Origin: Brachycybe producta
Taxonomy: Eukaryota > Arthropoda > Diplopoda > Playtdesmida > Andrognathidae
DNA length: 64,000 bases
Direction of reading: 5' to 3'
Assembly: GCA_036925085.1 (NCBI GenBank)
Contig: JAUPFP010000092.1
Coordinates: 372,001 to 436,000 of the forward strand
Positions 30,201 through 39,300 of the stretch are shown piece by piece; position 1 is the stretch's first letter; every line of letters begins with the position of its first letter. Both the position numbers and the translations under genes were made by a program. A model generated the notes under the pieces. That model had not been told where the DNA came from and did not search any database. It was given only the letters and a program-made list of their open reading frames with translations.

Positions 30201-33200
30201 ACGATGATAAGGTTGTTGTTTTACTCGGGTTTTTTTATTTGGAAATGTCATATGTATGTTTTTTTTTCTATTCAGTACGAAAGTTATATCGAGCTGTTAA
30301 AAACGTTGCCGTCGACAACATCTCCAGAAGTTGTCGGTCTTCATCTCAATGCCAGTATCGCTACGGCCAATTCCAACACGAATGAACTTCTTCAGGATGT
30401 TCTTGCAACACAACTTGGTGCATTGCAACAGGTTGGATTACCAAAAAAGATCAAAATAATGAAATTTAGCTCAAAGATGGGGTGAATTTTTTTTTAATTT
30501 TTTTGTATTATTTAAACATTTTCAGTCGTATACAAGTAGCCATCAAGTGGCACAATCAACAGATGAATTAGTGTTGAGTGTAGTGGAAGATATTCTATCG
30601 AAATTTCCAGAAGAATTTAACCTCGAAGCCGTACAACAAAAATATCCACCGTCTTATGACAACAGTATGAACACAGTTCTCTTTCAGGAAATAGGACGAT
30701 ATAACTCTCTATTGAGAATAATAAAGAGCAGTCTTTGTAAAGTAAAGCAGGCAATTCAGGTAATTATTTTATTAGTCATGTACAGTGGAAACCGTTTAAG
30801 CTGGCTAGGGGTCCTTACACGTAAATTAAACTTTTTTCAGGAACAACAACATTGTGATAAAATTGAAATTGTTTACAAATTTAGAATGGGGGTCGTTTTC
30901 CAAATGCATTTTGAGATAGGAGTTTTGTAAAACTGTTTTCATACACGAAAAAAACACCAAACATTGCCTGGGTTTCTCGCATTTGTTACATACATTTCTG
31001 AGTCTTGCTTATCTCCTATTTACAATTAGTGATTTGTGCAATAAAAATTACTGATTTTTTATATTTTAAAAAAATAGGCAGAGCCAAAGTGTAAGTTTTA
31101 AGTAATAATAAAAATGTTTGCATTATATACATGTATTCAATTTATTCTTTAAACTCAAAATTCAATTAACACTAAAATTATTCTGGCCTCTTCCATATCG
31201 TCGGAAACGGTTTCCAATGAAATGTTTACAGAATAACATCACGTAATGTGTTATATTTTTTTTACAGGGATTAATAGTTCTTTCATCAGATTTAGAGAAA
31301 GTTGTCTCAGCTATAGTAAGAGGAAAAGTTCCAGAAATTTGGTTGGCCAAATCATATCCATCCGTAAAGTTACTTAATGCATACATTCAGGATTTTCTTT
31401 TGAGGTTGAATTTTTTTGAGGTAAGACTGGTAGTTTTCAAACGTGAATATTTTTTAAATAGTATTTGTTGTTCGCAGGAGGTTGAGGTTCTTGCATTTTT
31501 AGAAGCTTTTTTTAAAAAAGAAATGTATACTTCCAGACATAGACATACAGACATCCTTTTTTGCCCTTTTCTTGCATGATCCTATATACCTCCATTGCTC
31601 TAAAGAGCAAATTAAATTTATTATTTTATTTATTTATACATTATAAGAAACATATTATATAGATAAGAAAAATATAGAAAAATTATTTTTTGATCTTTGT
31701 TGATGCAAATAATTTTTGACGAATGTTCGCCAAATTTTGGCGAATGTTAGCCAAATGTTGATGAATGTTCGTCAGATTTTTGACGAATGTTCGCCTGTTC
31801 GCCAAATTTTGACGAATGTTCGCCAAATTTATGACGAATGTTCGCCAAATTTTGGCGAATGTTAGCCAAATTGTTGACGAATGTTTGCCAGATTTTTGAC
31901 GAATGTTTGCCAGATTTTTGACGAATGTTCGCCAGATTTTTGACGAATGTTCCCCAAATTTTTGACGAATGTTCGCCAAATTTTTGACGAATGTTCGCCA
32001 AATTTTTGACGAATGTGCCCCAAATTTTGACGAATGTTCGCCAAATTTTTGACGAATGTTTGCCAAATTTTCGACGAATGTTTGCCACATTTTTGTCAAA
32101 TGTTCGCCAAATTTTGACGAATGTTAGCCAAATGTTTGACGAATGTTCGCCAAATTTTGACAAATGTTCGCCAAATTTTGACAAATGTTCGCCAAATTTT
32201 GACGAATGTTAGCCAAATTGTTGACGAATGTTCGCCAGATTTTTGACGAATGTTCGCCAAATTTTTGACGAATGTGCCCCATATTTTGACGAATGTTCGC
32301 CAAATTTTTGACGAATGTTTGCCAAATTTTCGACGAATGTTTGCCACATTTTTGACAAATGTTCGCCAAATTTTGACGAATGTTAGCCAAATTTTTGACA
32401 AATTTTTGACGAATGTTCGCCAAATTTTGACAAATGTTCGCCAAATTTTGACGAATGTTAGCCAAATTTTGACGAATGTTAGCCAAATTGTTGACGAATG
32501 TTCGCCAAATTTATGACGAATGTTCGCCAAATTTTGACGAATGTTCGCCAAATTTATGACGAATGTTCGCCAAATTTTGACGACTGTTCGCCAAATTTAT
32601 GACGAATGTTCGCCACATTTTGGCGAATGTTAGCCAAATTGTTGTCGAATGTTCGCCAGAATTTTGACGAATGTTCCCCAAATTTTTGACGAGTGTTCGC
32701 CAAATTTTTGACGAATGTTAGCCAAATTTTGACGAATGTTCGCCAAATTTTTGACGAATGTTTGCCAAATTTTTGACGAATGTTCGCCAATTTTTTTATG
32801 AATGTTCGCCAAATTGTTGACGAATGTTCGCCAAAAGGTCAAAAACGAAAATTCCTGATGGCGAAAATGGAAATTTTTTTCTTTAGATGAAAGGAAGAAA
32901 TAAAAGAACTTGAAATTTTGAAAGTGTTTTAGAAACTTGAAGAGTAAATGCATCACTTAAAGAGTTTTCACATTGATTTATTCAAAATAAGTTTTATGGG
33001 AATATCAAATTCTTGAATTTTGTTTTTCACTTGAACCAAAAGGTTAAAAAGAATTTTTTTGATAACGTCCAAAACCAAATTTTTTTTTTTGTCATTTTCA
33101 AAATGCCATAACAAAGTTTATATTTAAAAATATCAACATGAAAACATATTTACTAGATTTGGGTACCGTTATAGTTCTAACTTTTTTTAAAGTTGATTCC

Positions 33201-34136
33201 AAAACCCAGAATAACTAGAGTTCTAGTGTGGTTTTTCTCACGTAAAGTAACTCTTATTGAGTTAGTTATTTTACATCACATGAAATCTGATTCTAGAAAT
33301 TAATTTAAGAAACACAGTAAATAATGAATTACTGTAATGATTTATTTTCAGGATTGGTTCAAAAATGGTCCTCCTTCTATATTTTGGATATCTGGCCTCT
33401 TTTACATTCATGCGTTTCTGACTGCAGTTCAGCAGAGTTATGCTCGAAAGAACCAAATTCCAATTGATTATTTAGATCTGGATTGTGAGGTTCTTGACGG
33501 CAACGACTTCACAACACCTCCAGAAGAAGGTTGTAATTATTTTTCACTTACAGGCGATCTCCGGGTTAAAAACATCTGCATCATCTTCACCAACAGCATT
33601 TTTGGTGGTTCTGCGTTACATACAAATTCTACTTAATGCGCGCTTCTTGTGAGCAGAACATATTCATAACCTGGGAACCGCCTGAATTTAAATATAACCA
33701 TTTGATACATTAACACAGACTGTTTTGCATATCATAGGCGTTTACGTGCGAGGTCTTTATTTGGAAGGAGCACGGTGGAATGAATTATTAAACAAGTTGG
33801 ATGAATCGTTACCAAAACAACTATTCGACAAGTTGCCTACAGTAAACTTGAATTTGCATCATTTATGTTATAATTTTATAATCTCGTACAAAATTTGATC
33901 TTTTTTTTTTAATAAAGATTTGGTTAAAACCTGTTCTAAAATCGAAGGATAAGTCGCAGGATAATGCAAAGACTAAATATACTTGTCCTGTGTATCAAAC
34001 GAGTAAACGTTGGGGAAGTCTAACAACAACTGGACACTCGAGTAATTTTGTCATATCTCTAAACTTGCCATCTGAGGAGCCAGAAGAACACTGGATTTGT
34101 AGAGGAGTTGCTATTCTTTGTCAACTCGATGATTAA
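202..34136 (+). CDS. Axonemal inner-arm dynein heavy chain, DNAH3/7/12 class (closest to DNAH7 from memory), 69 exons, 5' partial
   Basis: This is a microtubule motor of cilia and flagella: a single-headed inner-arm dynein heavy chain that hydrolyses ATP in the axoneme. Sixty-nine exons join into 3,914 codons including the stop, with every junction in phase. The order is tail, linker, AAA1-AAA4, coiled-coil stalk with microtubule-binding domain, AAA5, AAA6 and C-terminal domain, ending in CQLDD. P-loops are GPAGTGKT (AAA1), GGPFGGKT (AAA2), GPPGTGKT (AAA3) and GVGGSGRQS (AAA4). Human DNAH7 is about 4,024 residues, so roughly 100 N-terminal residues lie upstream; I see no credible start in bases 1-201. 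The stretch [12 protein letters not shown] between AAA3 and AAA4 resembles DNAH7 most, but DNAH3 and DNAH12 cannot be excluded without a tree. Four introns use GC donors. Exon coordinates are in the block entries that follow. The class is certain; the exact paralogue is not. Confidence 0.93.
1106..1269. repeat. Short inverted repeat, MITE-like (CCACTTTGTGGCGCC ends)
   Basis: The left end CCACTTTGTGGCGCC and right end GCACCACAAAGTGG are inverted copies. Related fragments with the same CACTTTGTGG core and the words 'catgtgaagtcggcctaaaa' occur near 41450-41510 and 46280-46320, so this is a dispersed family. Confidence 0.5.
1416..1879. mobile_element. pogo/Tigger-like non-autonomous element in a dynein intron
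   Basis: The ends CAATGGAGACCGTTTAAC and GTTAAACGGTTATCACTG form terminal inverted repeats of the CAGTG...CACTG type. TA dinucleotides flank both sides (1414-1415 and 1880-1881), as Tc1/mariner/pogo insertions leave. There is no transposase ORF. A second copy is at 38219-38498. Confidence 0.6.
5745..6092. repeat. Palindromic MITE family, copy 1
   Basis: The left arm (5799-5870) and right arm (5947-6018) are imperfect inverted copies. Shared words are TTAGAAACTAGA, AGCTCAATC, TTGATATCTTTCAAAATAA and their complements. The outer words 'cgagagg' and 'ttacacttta' recur in other copies. Confidence 0.65.
6700..7035. repeat. Palindromic MITE family, copy 2
   Basis: It begins AACAGCTGACATTTGAACTC and ends with CCAGAGTTCGAGG and GTTTACACTTT. 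The central AAAAAGCTTATTTT and TATCAACGTGAA match copy 1. Confidence 0.55.
7964..12229 (+). other. Dynein linker region, exons 15-21
   Basis: Exons: 7964-8227, 8295-8443, 8885-9016, 9769-10017, 10094-10292, 11343-11483 and 12017-12229. This is the linker (DHC N2) that swings over the AAA ring in the power stroke. The hallmark [20 protein letters not shown] runs over the end of exon 18, followed by [13 protein letters not shown] in exon 19. ILEWPSQ and the [13 protein letters not shown] stretch lead into AAA1. The intron at 9017-9768 contains a hAT-like MITE. The intron at 8444-8884 holds a short degenerate repeat near 8625-8830. I see nothing recognisable in the introns at 10293-11342 and 11484-12016. 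Confidence 0.9.
9113..9358. mobile_element. hAT-like MITE, 246 bp
   Basis: Its perfect 13-bp terminal inverted repeats are CAGTGGTTCTCAA and TTGAGAACCACTG, typical of hAT elements. The flanking octamers AACGAGCT and ATCTAGCT agree at 6 of 8 positions, consistent with an aged 8-bp target duplication. It lies in the dynein intron at 9017-9768 and has no ORF. Confidence 0.7.
12915..13145. repeat. Palindromic MITE family, copy 3 (internally deleted)
   Basis: GAACAGCTGATTTT, GTTAGAAACTAGAAC and GATATCTTTTATAGACAAAAA are followed directly by AAGTGATTAAGCTACCCTTG and AACCAGAGTTCAAGG. The centre is missing. Confidence 0.55.
13807..13998. repeat. Dispersed MITE-like repeat with CTTTGGCACATAGACCAC end
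   Basis: It shares the order GGCTTTGGCA, GACTGCATAATG-like, CAGCCCA with a diverged copy at 23895-24005. A third, weaker relative is near 8625-8830 (CGTGTGCCAAGGT, ACAGCCCAG). It lies in dynein introns and has no ORF of its own. Confidence 0.4.
14125..14315. repeat. Small TIR element (ACGAGCGAC / GTCGCTCGT ends)
   Basis: ACAAACGAGCGACGTTT near 14131 is inverted at 14290-14311 (AATGTCGCTCGTCTGTG). The ~190-bp GC-richer unit in an AT-rich intron looks like a MITE. The family is unknown. Confidence 0.45.
14773..17983 (+). other. Dynein AAA2, exons 27-33
   Basis: Exons: 14773-14886, 15466-15615, 15691-15873, 15955-16134, 17455-17586, 17661-17756 and 17855-17983. AAA2 binds nucleotide structurally. 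Its P-loop GGPFGGKT is at 14815-14838. [20 protein letters not shown] and the [11 protein letters not shown] stretch are family hallmarks. Joining 16134 directly to 17455 gives the same length as human DNAH7, so the possible 36-nt exon at 16785-16820 in this 1.3-kb intron is best seen as optional (see findings). The intron at 14887-15465 holds a decayed half copy of the palindromic MITE near 15055-15160. Confidence 0.93.
16785..16820 (+). other. Candidate in-frame cassette exon of the dynein gene
   Basis: A 36-nt stretch encoding 12 residues ([12 protein letters not shown]). It sits between a very strong pyrimidine tract ending in CTCAG and a consensus GTGAGT donor. Both flanking exons have phase 0, so including it would add 12 residues without a frameshift. 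Family alignment favours the skipped form. It is a prediction only; RNA reads would decide. Confidence 0.45.
18025..18265. repeat. Palindromic MITE family, copy 4
   Basis: GTATTAGAAACTAGAACGGT, TTTCAAAATAAACTTTTT, then AAGTGATTGAGCTACCTTTC and TGTTCGAGGG match the family in order and orientation. Confidence 0.6.
18736..21026 (+). other. Dynein AAA3, exons 34-39
   Basis: Exons: 18736-18933, 19000-19155, 19230-19398, 19630-19756, 19837-20053 and 20883-21026. AAA3 is the regulatory ATPase site. The P-loop GPPGTGKT is at 18898-18921. The Walker B strand [10 protein letters not shown] is formed across the 19155/19230 junction. [16 protein letters not shown], the glycine loop [13 protein letters not shown] and [20 protein letters not shown] follow as expected. 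The intron at 20054-20882 contains a palindromic MITE. Confidence 0.94.
20170..20480. repeat. Palindromic MITE family, copy 5
   Basis: GTTTTAAAAACTAGAAAGGT and AGCTCAATCACATAAAGGT form the left arm. TTATTTTGAAAGATATCAAA and a CTATTTTAGTTTTAACACAC-like right arm follow. It lies in the dynein intron at 20054-20882. Confidence 0.55.
21088..23067 (+). other. Dynein AAA4, exons 40-44
   Basis: Exons: 21088-21260, 21336-21591, 21663-21781, 22581-22761 and 22838-23067. The P-loop-like GVGGSGRQS is at 21406-21432 and has Arg in place of the Walker Lys, which is usual for AAA4 of axonemal dyneins. [20 protein letters not shown] and [19 protein letters not shown] are family hallmarks. I see only AT-rich sequence in the intron at 21782-22580. 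Confidence 0.94.
23275..24635 (+). other. Dynein stalk coiled coil and microtubule-binding domain, exons 45-49
   Basis: Exons: 23275-23464, 23525-23665 (or to 23677), 23725-23842, 24091-24319 and 24384-24635. Exons 45-46 give helix CC1 ([13 protein letters not shown] onward). Exons 47-48 give the small microtubule-binding domain ([20 protein letters not shown], then [20 protein letters not shown]). Exon 49 gives helix CC2 ([20 protein letters not shown]). Exon 46 has two in-frame donors 12 nt apart; the upstream one matches the family length. Exons 45 and 49 both end at GC donors. The intron at 23843-24090 holds a degenerate MITE. Confidence 0.93.
23895..24005. repeat. Diverged copy of the 13807-13998 repeat
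   Basis: GCCTTTGGCAAATGGGCCAC and CGACTGCATAATG match the 13807 copy in order. The right part is eroded. Confidence 0.35.
26395..26665. repeat. Palindromic MITE family, copy 6
   Basis: GTTAGAAATTATAATAGTAA, a TATCTTTAAAAATAAACTTT segment, TGGGTCATTTTTAAAC and AATGCTTATTTTT occur in family order. It is strongly eroded. Confidence 0.45.
26723..26751. repeat. T9G20 homopolymer tract in a dynein intron
   Basis: A run of T's is followed directly by 20 G's on the plus (coding) strand. It is stated as in the window; assembly length errors are common in such runs. Confidence 0.8.
27026..29736 (+). other. Dynein AAA6, exons 56-62
   Basis: Exons: 27026-27304, 27373-27615, 27683-27778, 28373-28549, 28632-28793, 28882-29082 and 29566-29736. 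Hallmarks are [62 protein letters not shown] and [20 protein letters not shown]. The intron at 27779-28372 has a decayed copy of the dispersed repeat. The intron at 29083-29565 has a G9 run and nothing else recognisable. Confidence 0.94.
31717..32835. repeat. 22-bp minisatellite, about 50 units, in a dynein intron
   Basis: The tandem unit is GACGAATGTTCGCCAAATTTTT with small variants (TTAGCC, TTTGCC, GTGCCCC). It fills most of the intron at 31421-33351. Because 22 is not a multiple of three, long open frames appear on both strands; they are artefacts of the repeat. A block of several variant units near 31990-32140 recurs near 32250-32400, which shows higher-order duplication. There are no unique spacers, so it is not CRISPR-like. 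Confidence 0.9.
32915..33240. repeat. Palindromic MITE family, copy 7
   Basis: AAAGTGTTTTAGAAACTTGA, CATCACTTAAAGAGTTTTCA, ATTCAAAATAAG, then AAATATCAACATGAAAACAT and AATAACTAGAGTTCTAGTG occur in family order, next to the minisatellite. Confidence 0.5.
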
Positions 34137-34271
34137 GAAAATCAAGGTAACAATCGTAAGTCTTGTGTTTAGAATTAATAATGTGCCAGTTTGTTGTATG
34201 TCTTTTCTGTGTAAATAAGATATGTATAAATTGTATTTATTATTTATTAATTAATAATTTTAATGGATGTC

Positions 34272-34277
34272 AATAAA
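34272..34277 (+). terminator. Polyadenylation signal AATAAA of the dynein gene
   Basis: AATAAA lies 136 nt after the stop codon in AT-rich sequence, at a plausible distance for the 3' end of the dynein mRNA. No other perfect hexamer is closer. Confidence 0.55.
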
Positions 34278-35080
34278 TGAATTCTAGATGTATTACTCCC
34301 GTTCATTTCTCAAACTAAATTGTGAAAACAACATGTTACTAATTATTTTGACATTATGTTTTGGAATCATCAACCGAGTAAAAGTTCAACACTTTGAAAT
34401 CAGCTACGAATTTAGAAAAAAGTTCATTTATGGCTTAATTTTGATAATTTTATGATTTGTGTAAAATTTTGACAGAATTTTACAAATAAACTATATTTTA
34501 AAAATGCAAATGTTTAAACTCAAAATGAGATCATAAAATAATAGAATTAAAAAGTAAGGAAGCAATATTTGCAAAATAATTTGAAAATGACTTGATTTAA
34601 GAGGCAAATATTGAAAAATGTGTTAGGGCAAATTACTGTTCAAAGTAATTAATTTCAATTACTAATTAGTAATTACATCAGCGACAAGTAATTAGTTACA
34701 ATTACATGTACCAAGTTCTAAAAAGAAATTAATTGCAATTACTCATTTTCTCAAAAGTGAGTCTATGTGATATAATCAATGGACATCTTGGCACATCTTT
34801 GGAAATAATGAGGAGTAGTTAACTCAAGTTTTGAGTAGTTTGAGAACAAAAATAGTGTCAAATACAAAAACAAAAGTAATTTAAAATAATTGCATAGAAA
34901 AGGTACAAGTTATTTACAGTTGCAAATTACAAAGTTTCAAAAGCAATGTAGTGAATGACTAGAAAAAGTAATTTGATTACAGTAATTAATTCATTAATTT
35001 TGACATATTATGCATTTTTTATTTTGAATTAAACTGATTGTTATGGTATTATTATGATATAGGTATGTAGTATCATAGTG

Positions 35081-35804
35081 CAGGGTAGAAAAATTATTTT
35101 TTTTAAAAAAAAGCATTGGAAAAAGCAGTACTTGACGTTAAACATTTAAATAGTTTACATATTACATTTTACATGCACAATGCAAAACAGTATGATACAA
35201 TTAACAGTTTTAAGAAACGTGAACTTTAATTATTAACTTTGTAATTACAATTTATTAATTTAAAATAAATTAAAAAAATTATAACTGACAAATTAGTTTA
35301 CTTATTAATTAATTGAGTAACTTTCAAATTTATTGTATTAGTTATTTGAAATTCATAAAGTGATCAGATGGAAGAATGAGCTGCTTAAACAGGTGATGAA
35401 TTTGGACCTGGGAGGTAAAAGGGGTAGAGGAAGACTCAAACAAGCTTGGAATGTGGTGGTAAAATGGGATGTGGGAGCATATGGGAGTTTGGGACAACAA
35501 CGAAAGGAGTGAAGAGATAGAACCCATAAGACCGACCCTACATACTGCGGGAAAAGGTGCAGGAAAATTATTACGTTTTTAGAAAATAATCTCAAATACA
35601 ACCACCCAGGCCTGATCACAGCACTCATTTACATCATGTTAAAAAAAACTTAAAGAGACTTAACGTGACGTCTACGAGTGCATTGGTTGAACTTTGTGTA
35701 TTCTGGGCTAATTTAAATCAAATGATTTTTTAATAAAAATAAGAAAAATCATTTGAATTAATTTGCAATTTAAATCGTTGATTTTAATCAATCATTCCAC
35801 CCTG
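35081..35804. mobile_element. Candidate hAT-like non-autonomous element
   Basis: It starts CAGGGTAGAA and ends ATCATTCCACCCTG. The CAGGGT/ACCCTG inverted ends are common in hAT elements. I found no matching 8-bp target duplication, so the boundaries are provisional. The interior carries a decayed non-LTR fragment. Confidence 0.35.
35350..35580 (+). pseudogene. Decayed non-LTR (LINE) reverse transcriptase C-terminal fragment
   Basis: The plus-strand translation contains KNELLKQVMNLDLGGKRGRG followed by RLKQAWNVVVKWDVGAYG and, after a stop codon, RDRTHKTDPTYCGKR. The GKR-GRGR-x-K-x-x-W pattern is the familiar tail of non-LTR retrotransposon polyproteins and their genomic relics. It is in-frame only in pieces, so it is a dead remnant. 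The clade cannot be told. Confidence 0.55.
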
Positions 35805-36340
35805 ATTATTTGTTTTGTGCATTTTATGCAAACGTTTGGCCATAGTCATATAATGTAAACACCAAATTGATATTTAGAATATTTAATATTGATCACATGA
35901 AATATTAGTATTATTAATTTTGTTAGTTTTTTTCTTTAACAAAGTCAGTCTTTCTTTATTTGCACATTACATTTATTGTAGTAATAAAAATTTCAAAATC
36001 TTCTTCTCATGGCTGAATGGATTTTAATCGATGACGAACACATGTGTTAAATGAATAGATCAAGACACCTGTATAGGAATATATCGTATTAATACATATG
36101 TAGGTCGTCATGGTTTCTATTTATTTGTTGCTGCTACTTTTTTTTTTCCTTTCTATTAGATAAGTTCTTAATGTTCTATGTTGCAATACATTTTTTTTTT
36201 GACGTGGAACAAAATGGTGAAAACTTTAGATAAGAAGTGGTTTCTCATAACTTATACTACTATCTGTATATGTACAATATTTGGCCTTCAGTAATGTTGT
36301 GCTAAACTTTATTTCTGTTCATTTCATTTTGGAAAACAAC

Positions 36341-39300
36341 ATGTCCTTATATCGTAACACTGTGTGGTATGTTAAAGGATCTAGAGAATATACAAGGTAT
36401 TGTAAAATGAAATATTTACTTAAATTAAGGTGTCATTTTCAATGATTTTCTAGATAATATAAAAAAGAACGTCACATTTTTTTAAAAAAAATCAACATTT
36501 TGTTAGAAACTTTAAAAGTAGGTTAAATACGCTAAGACTATTTTCATGTTGATATCGTTTAAAATGAACATTCTATACCAATTTGAAAATATTTTTATTT
36601 TTCACTAAATATCAGAACGATATTTTGTATACAAGTGTATTTATAATTTCATAAAAGGTTTGTTTTTAAAGATAGTCATAAAGTTATTTTTTTTTTCATA
36701 TTCACTCTGCCACTGAAGTTTCTAAAGAACCTTGGATTTTGTTAAAAGTCGATTATAAAAAAGTGCACGTCTACATTTTATATTATGTGTTATCTAAGTT
36801 TCAGTGAAAGGCATACAATATAACAATATTAAACATAAAATATTAATTTTGTTAGTTAACTAGAATTATTATGCAATTACTTGCTTTAATGTAATTTTTG
36901 TTATAAATGTTATGTTTTTATAATGGCGTGTTGCATAATGTGTTGTAATTAATTTAATTCATTTTAAAATCCTCTTCAGTTTAATATTTTATTTTTAATT
37001 TTAAACAATTTCAATGTAGTCTAAGAAAAAGCTTTAGTTTTTTTAAATAAAAAGGTATTATTATGAGTAAGATTATGGGTCATCAGTCTAAATTTATCGC
37101 ATAAGCGGAAGTAAAAGTTGTTTTAAGTGTGTCAGGTGGGTGGATAAGGTGTCTTGAGATAAACAACCACCTTAGGCTTTTTAAAAGGTTTTTTTAATGA
37201 GAGTAAAAAAAAAATTAAATGTATTACTGAAGCAGAACCATTTTGAATTATTGTAGGGATGGTTTTGTATCCTGTAAGAAAGGATTCTGTGCCAAGGATT
37301 TCGACATTGACTGTACAGGGAAAGTTTTTATGATAACTGGAGCCAATGGTCCAATTGGAAAGTGTGTGGCCATTGAAATTGCAAAGAAAGGTATAAACAA
37401 GTAAAACGTTTGAATTTCTTATTAAAATTTGAATAATATGTTTCAAAGAAACACATTTAAATTTGTTATGAAATTTGTCATTAAATGGTATTCAATATTT
37501 CAAACTTAAAATCAAGTATGTTATTAAATCTAATTTATACAAACACTTGTAAATTTCAAGGTGATTATTATTTAAACGAACACATTTTTGTAATTGAATA
37601 TTATTGAAATATTTAAATTTGTTATTAAATATTATTGAAACATTTAAATTTGTTATTAAATATTATTGAAACATACAATACTATTAAAATATTTAATTGC
37701 GTTATTAAATATCATTTAAACATATTTGACTTTTTAAAAAAAAAAATAGTAAACAAACAAAACAAATGAACTGCTTATGGCTATAATAACATTTGATTGA
37801 AATCTTGCACCATTTTTCCACAGTTATTTTTATGTAATTGTTTCGAGAAAAAGTCCTATTAGTACTAGCACTTTCTACGTGAATAATTATCTGTTTATTA
37901 CGTTTTTGTAAAATTAAGATTAATTATTTCACAGCTGGTGTTTTGCATCTAGTTTGTCGAAATGAAGTCAGTGCCAAATCCTTGGCGAAAGAAATTGTGG
38001 AAACCACCGGCAATCCAGTATGTTTTAGTGTGACACTACGAATTTAAGACAGTACTAAAACATGAGAATGTTATTTTTTTTCAGCATGTACATATTCATG
38101 TAGTGGACATGAGTGAACCCAAAGAAATTCACAAATTTGTTAAAGATTTCATACAAAATAATAGTACCTTAACTGTTTTGGTAAGTCACCTTAACAATAA
38201 CTGTCATTCAGAGCAATACAGTGGAAGTTAATCGTTTTAACATGAAATGGAATGAACCTGAATATTTTTTCGTGATAATTTTGTAATTATTATGTAATTA
38301 CTAATTATGATAGGCCCTACTACAAAGAATTTTAGAATAGATTTTTTTTCATATTAAAAAATATTTTCGAACTATCCGTTTTGTCTTAAACTAACTTATA
38401 TAGAAAAACCTATCCTAACAGTCCGAACTGAACATATAGATTATTTCTTTTTATCCAATTTTTATGGTATTCTTTTTCGTATTAAACGATTTTCACTGTA
38501 TTAATTTTCGGTTTTTAATTGTTGTTTTTTTATGTTGTAGATAAATAATGCGGGCTGTATTTTAGACACTCAAGAAGTTAATTTAGTTGGAATTGAAACA
38601 AATTTTAGTACAAATGTGTTAGGTAAGTTTAACCTGTTTTCAAACATACCGATGCATAATGAAACATCTTAAAGCTGTTTAATTTTATGAAAACCTATTT
38701 TAAAATATGCTAAAAGAAATCTCTGGATGCTAAAAAATGTTTTACAAGTAACTTTCTGAAAAAAGGGAAGGTGTTTTAGAAATTGCACTTGTAAATGAAC
38801 CAAGAGTATTTTATTTTTTGACATCTTTCAAAATATGTTGCACAATTTTAAATTCACAATTTTCGTTTTTTACTGTCAAACTGCCATATATATTTTATAA
38901 AGAATAATTTTTGAATATATGTCAACATGAAAATACATTTTCTTAAGTAATTTACAGTGTTTACTCTTCTAGTTTGAAGACACATTTATAACGAAGCTTA
39001 TTCAGAATGCTAGTAATGTTTCAATGTCAAATAGTCATATTTGTTGTAAAAAATATTAAAATATAAATATCATTTCAGTAAAAATTATTTTTTATTATAA
39101 TTTTTAAAAAACATTCTTTGAAATAAATTTAAAAAAAATAATTAAATTGGCTTCATTAAGTATGTTTTATGAACAGTTAATTTTTGAACTCTATTTATTC
39201 TGCGTTTCAGGAGCAACAATAAGGGGAAATAGAAAGTTTGTTGAAATTTGTCATGTTTGATATCTTTCAAAATATACGCTTTATAGACAAAAAATGAAAA

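Larger units (their letters stand above)
30026..34136 (+). other. Dynein C-terminal domain, exons 63-69, with stop
   Basis: Exons: 30026-30211, 30276-30431, 30526-30759, 31268-31420, 33352-33529, 33738-33841 and 33918-34136. [60 protein letters not shown] and [20 protein letters not shown] are diagnostic. The protein ends [11 protein letters not shown] and the stop TAA is at 34134-34136. The intron at 30760-31267 contains the single end of a pogo-like repeat near 30781. The intron at 31421-33351 is mostly a 22-bp minisatellite plus a palindromic MITE. Confidence 0.95.
34137..36340. other. Intergenic region between dynein and DHRS12
   Basis: It holds the dynein 3' end, an AT-rich stretch at 34620-35000 built of repeated GTAATTACAATTA-like words, and a hAT-like candidate at 35081-35804 containing a LINE relic. 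It also includes the presumed DHRS12 promoter, where I see no clear TATA or initiator. Confidence 0.6.

Noticed and set aside
31717-32835. CRISPR-like array
   Set aside because: The repeats are directly tandem with no unique spacers, and the host is a eukaryote.
31683-32956. Several open frames of 60-151 codons on both strands with repeating [19 protein letters not shown]-type peptides
   Set aside because: They are translations of a 22-bp minisatellite inside a dynein intron; long open frames follow from the repeat having no stop words.
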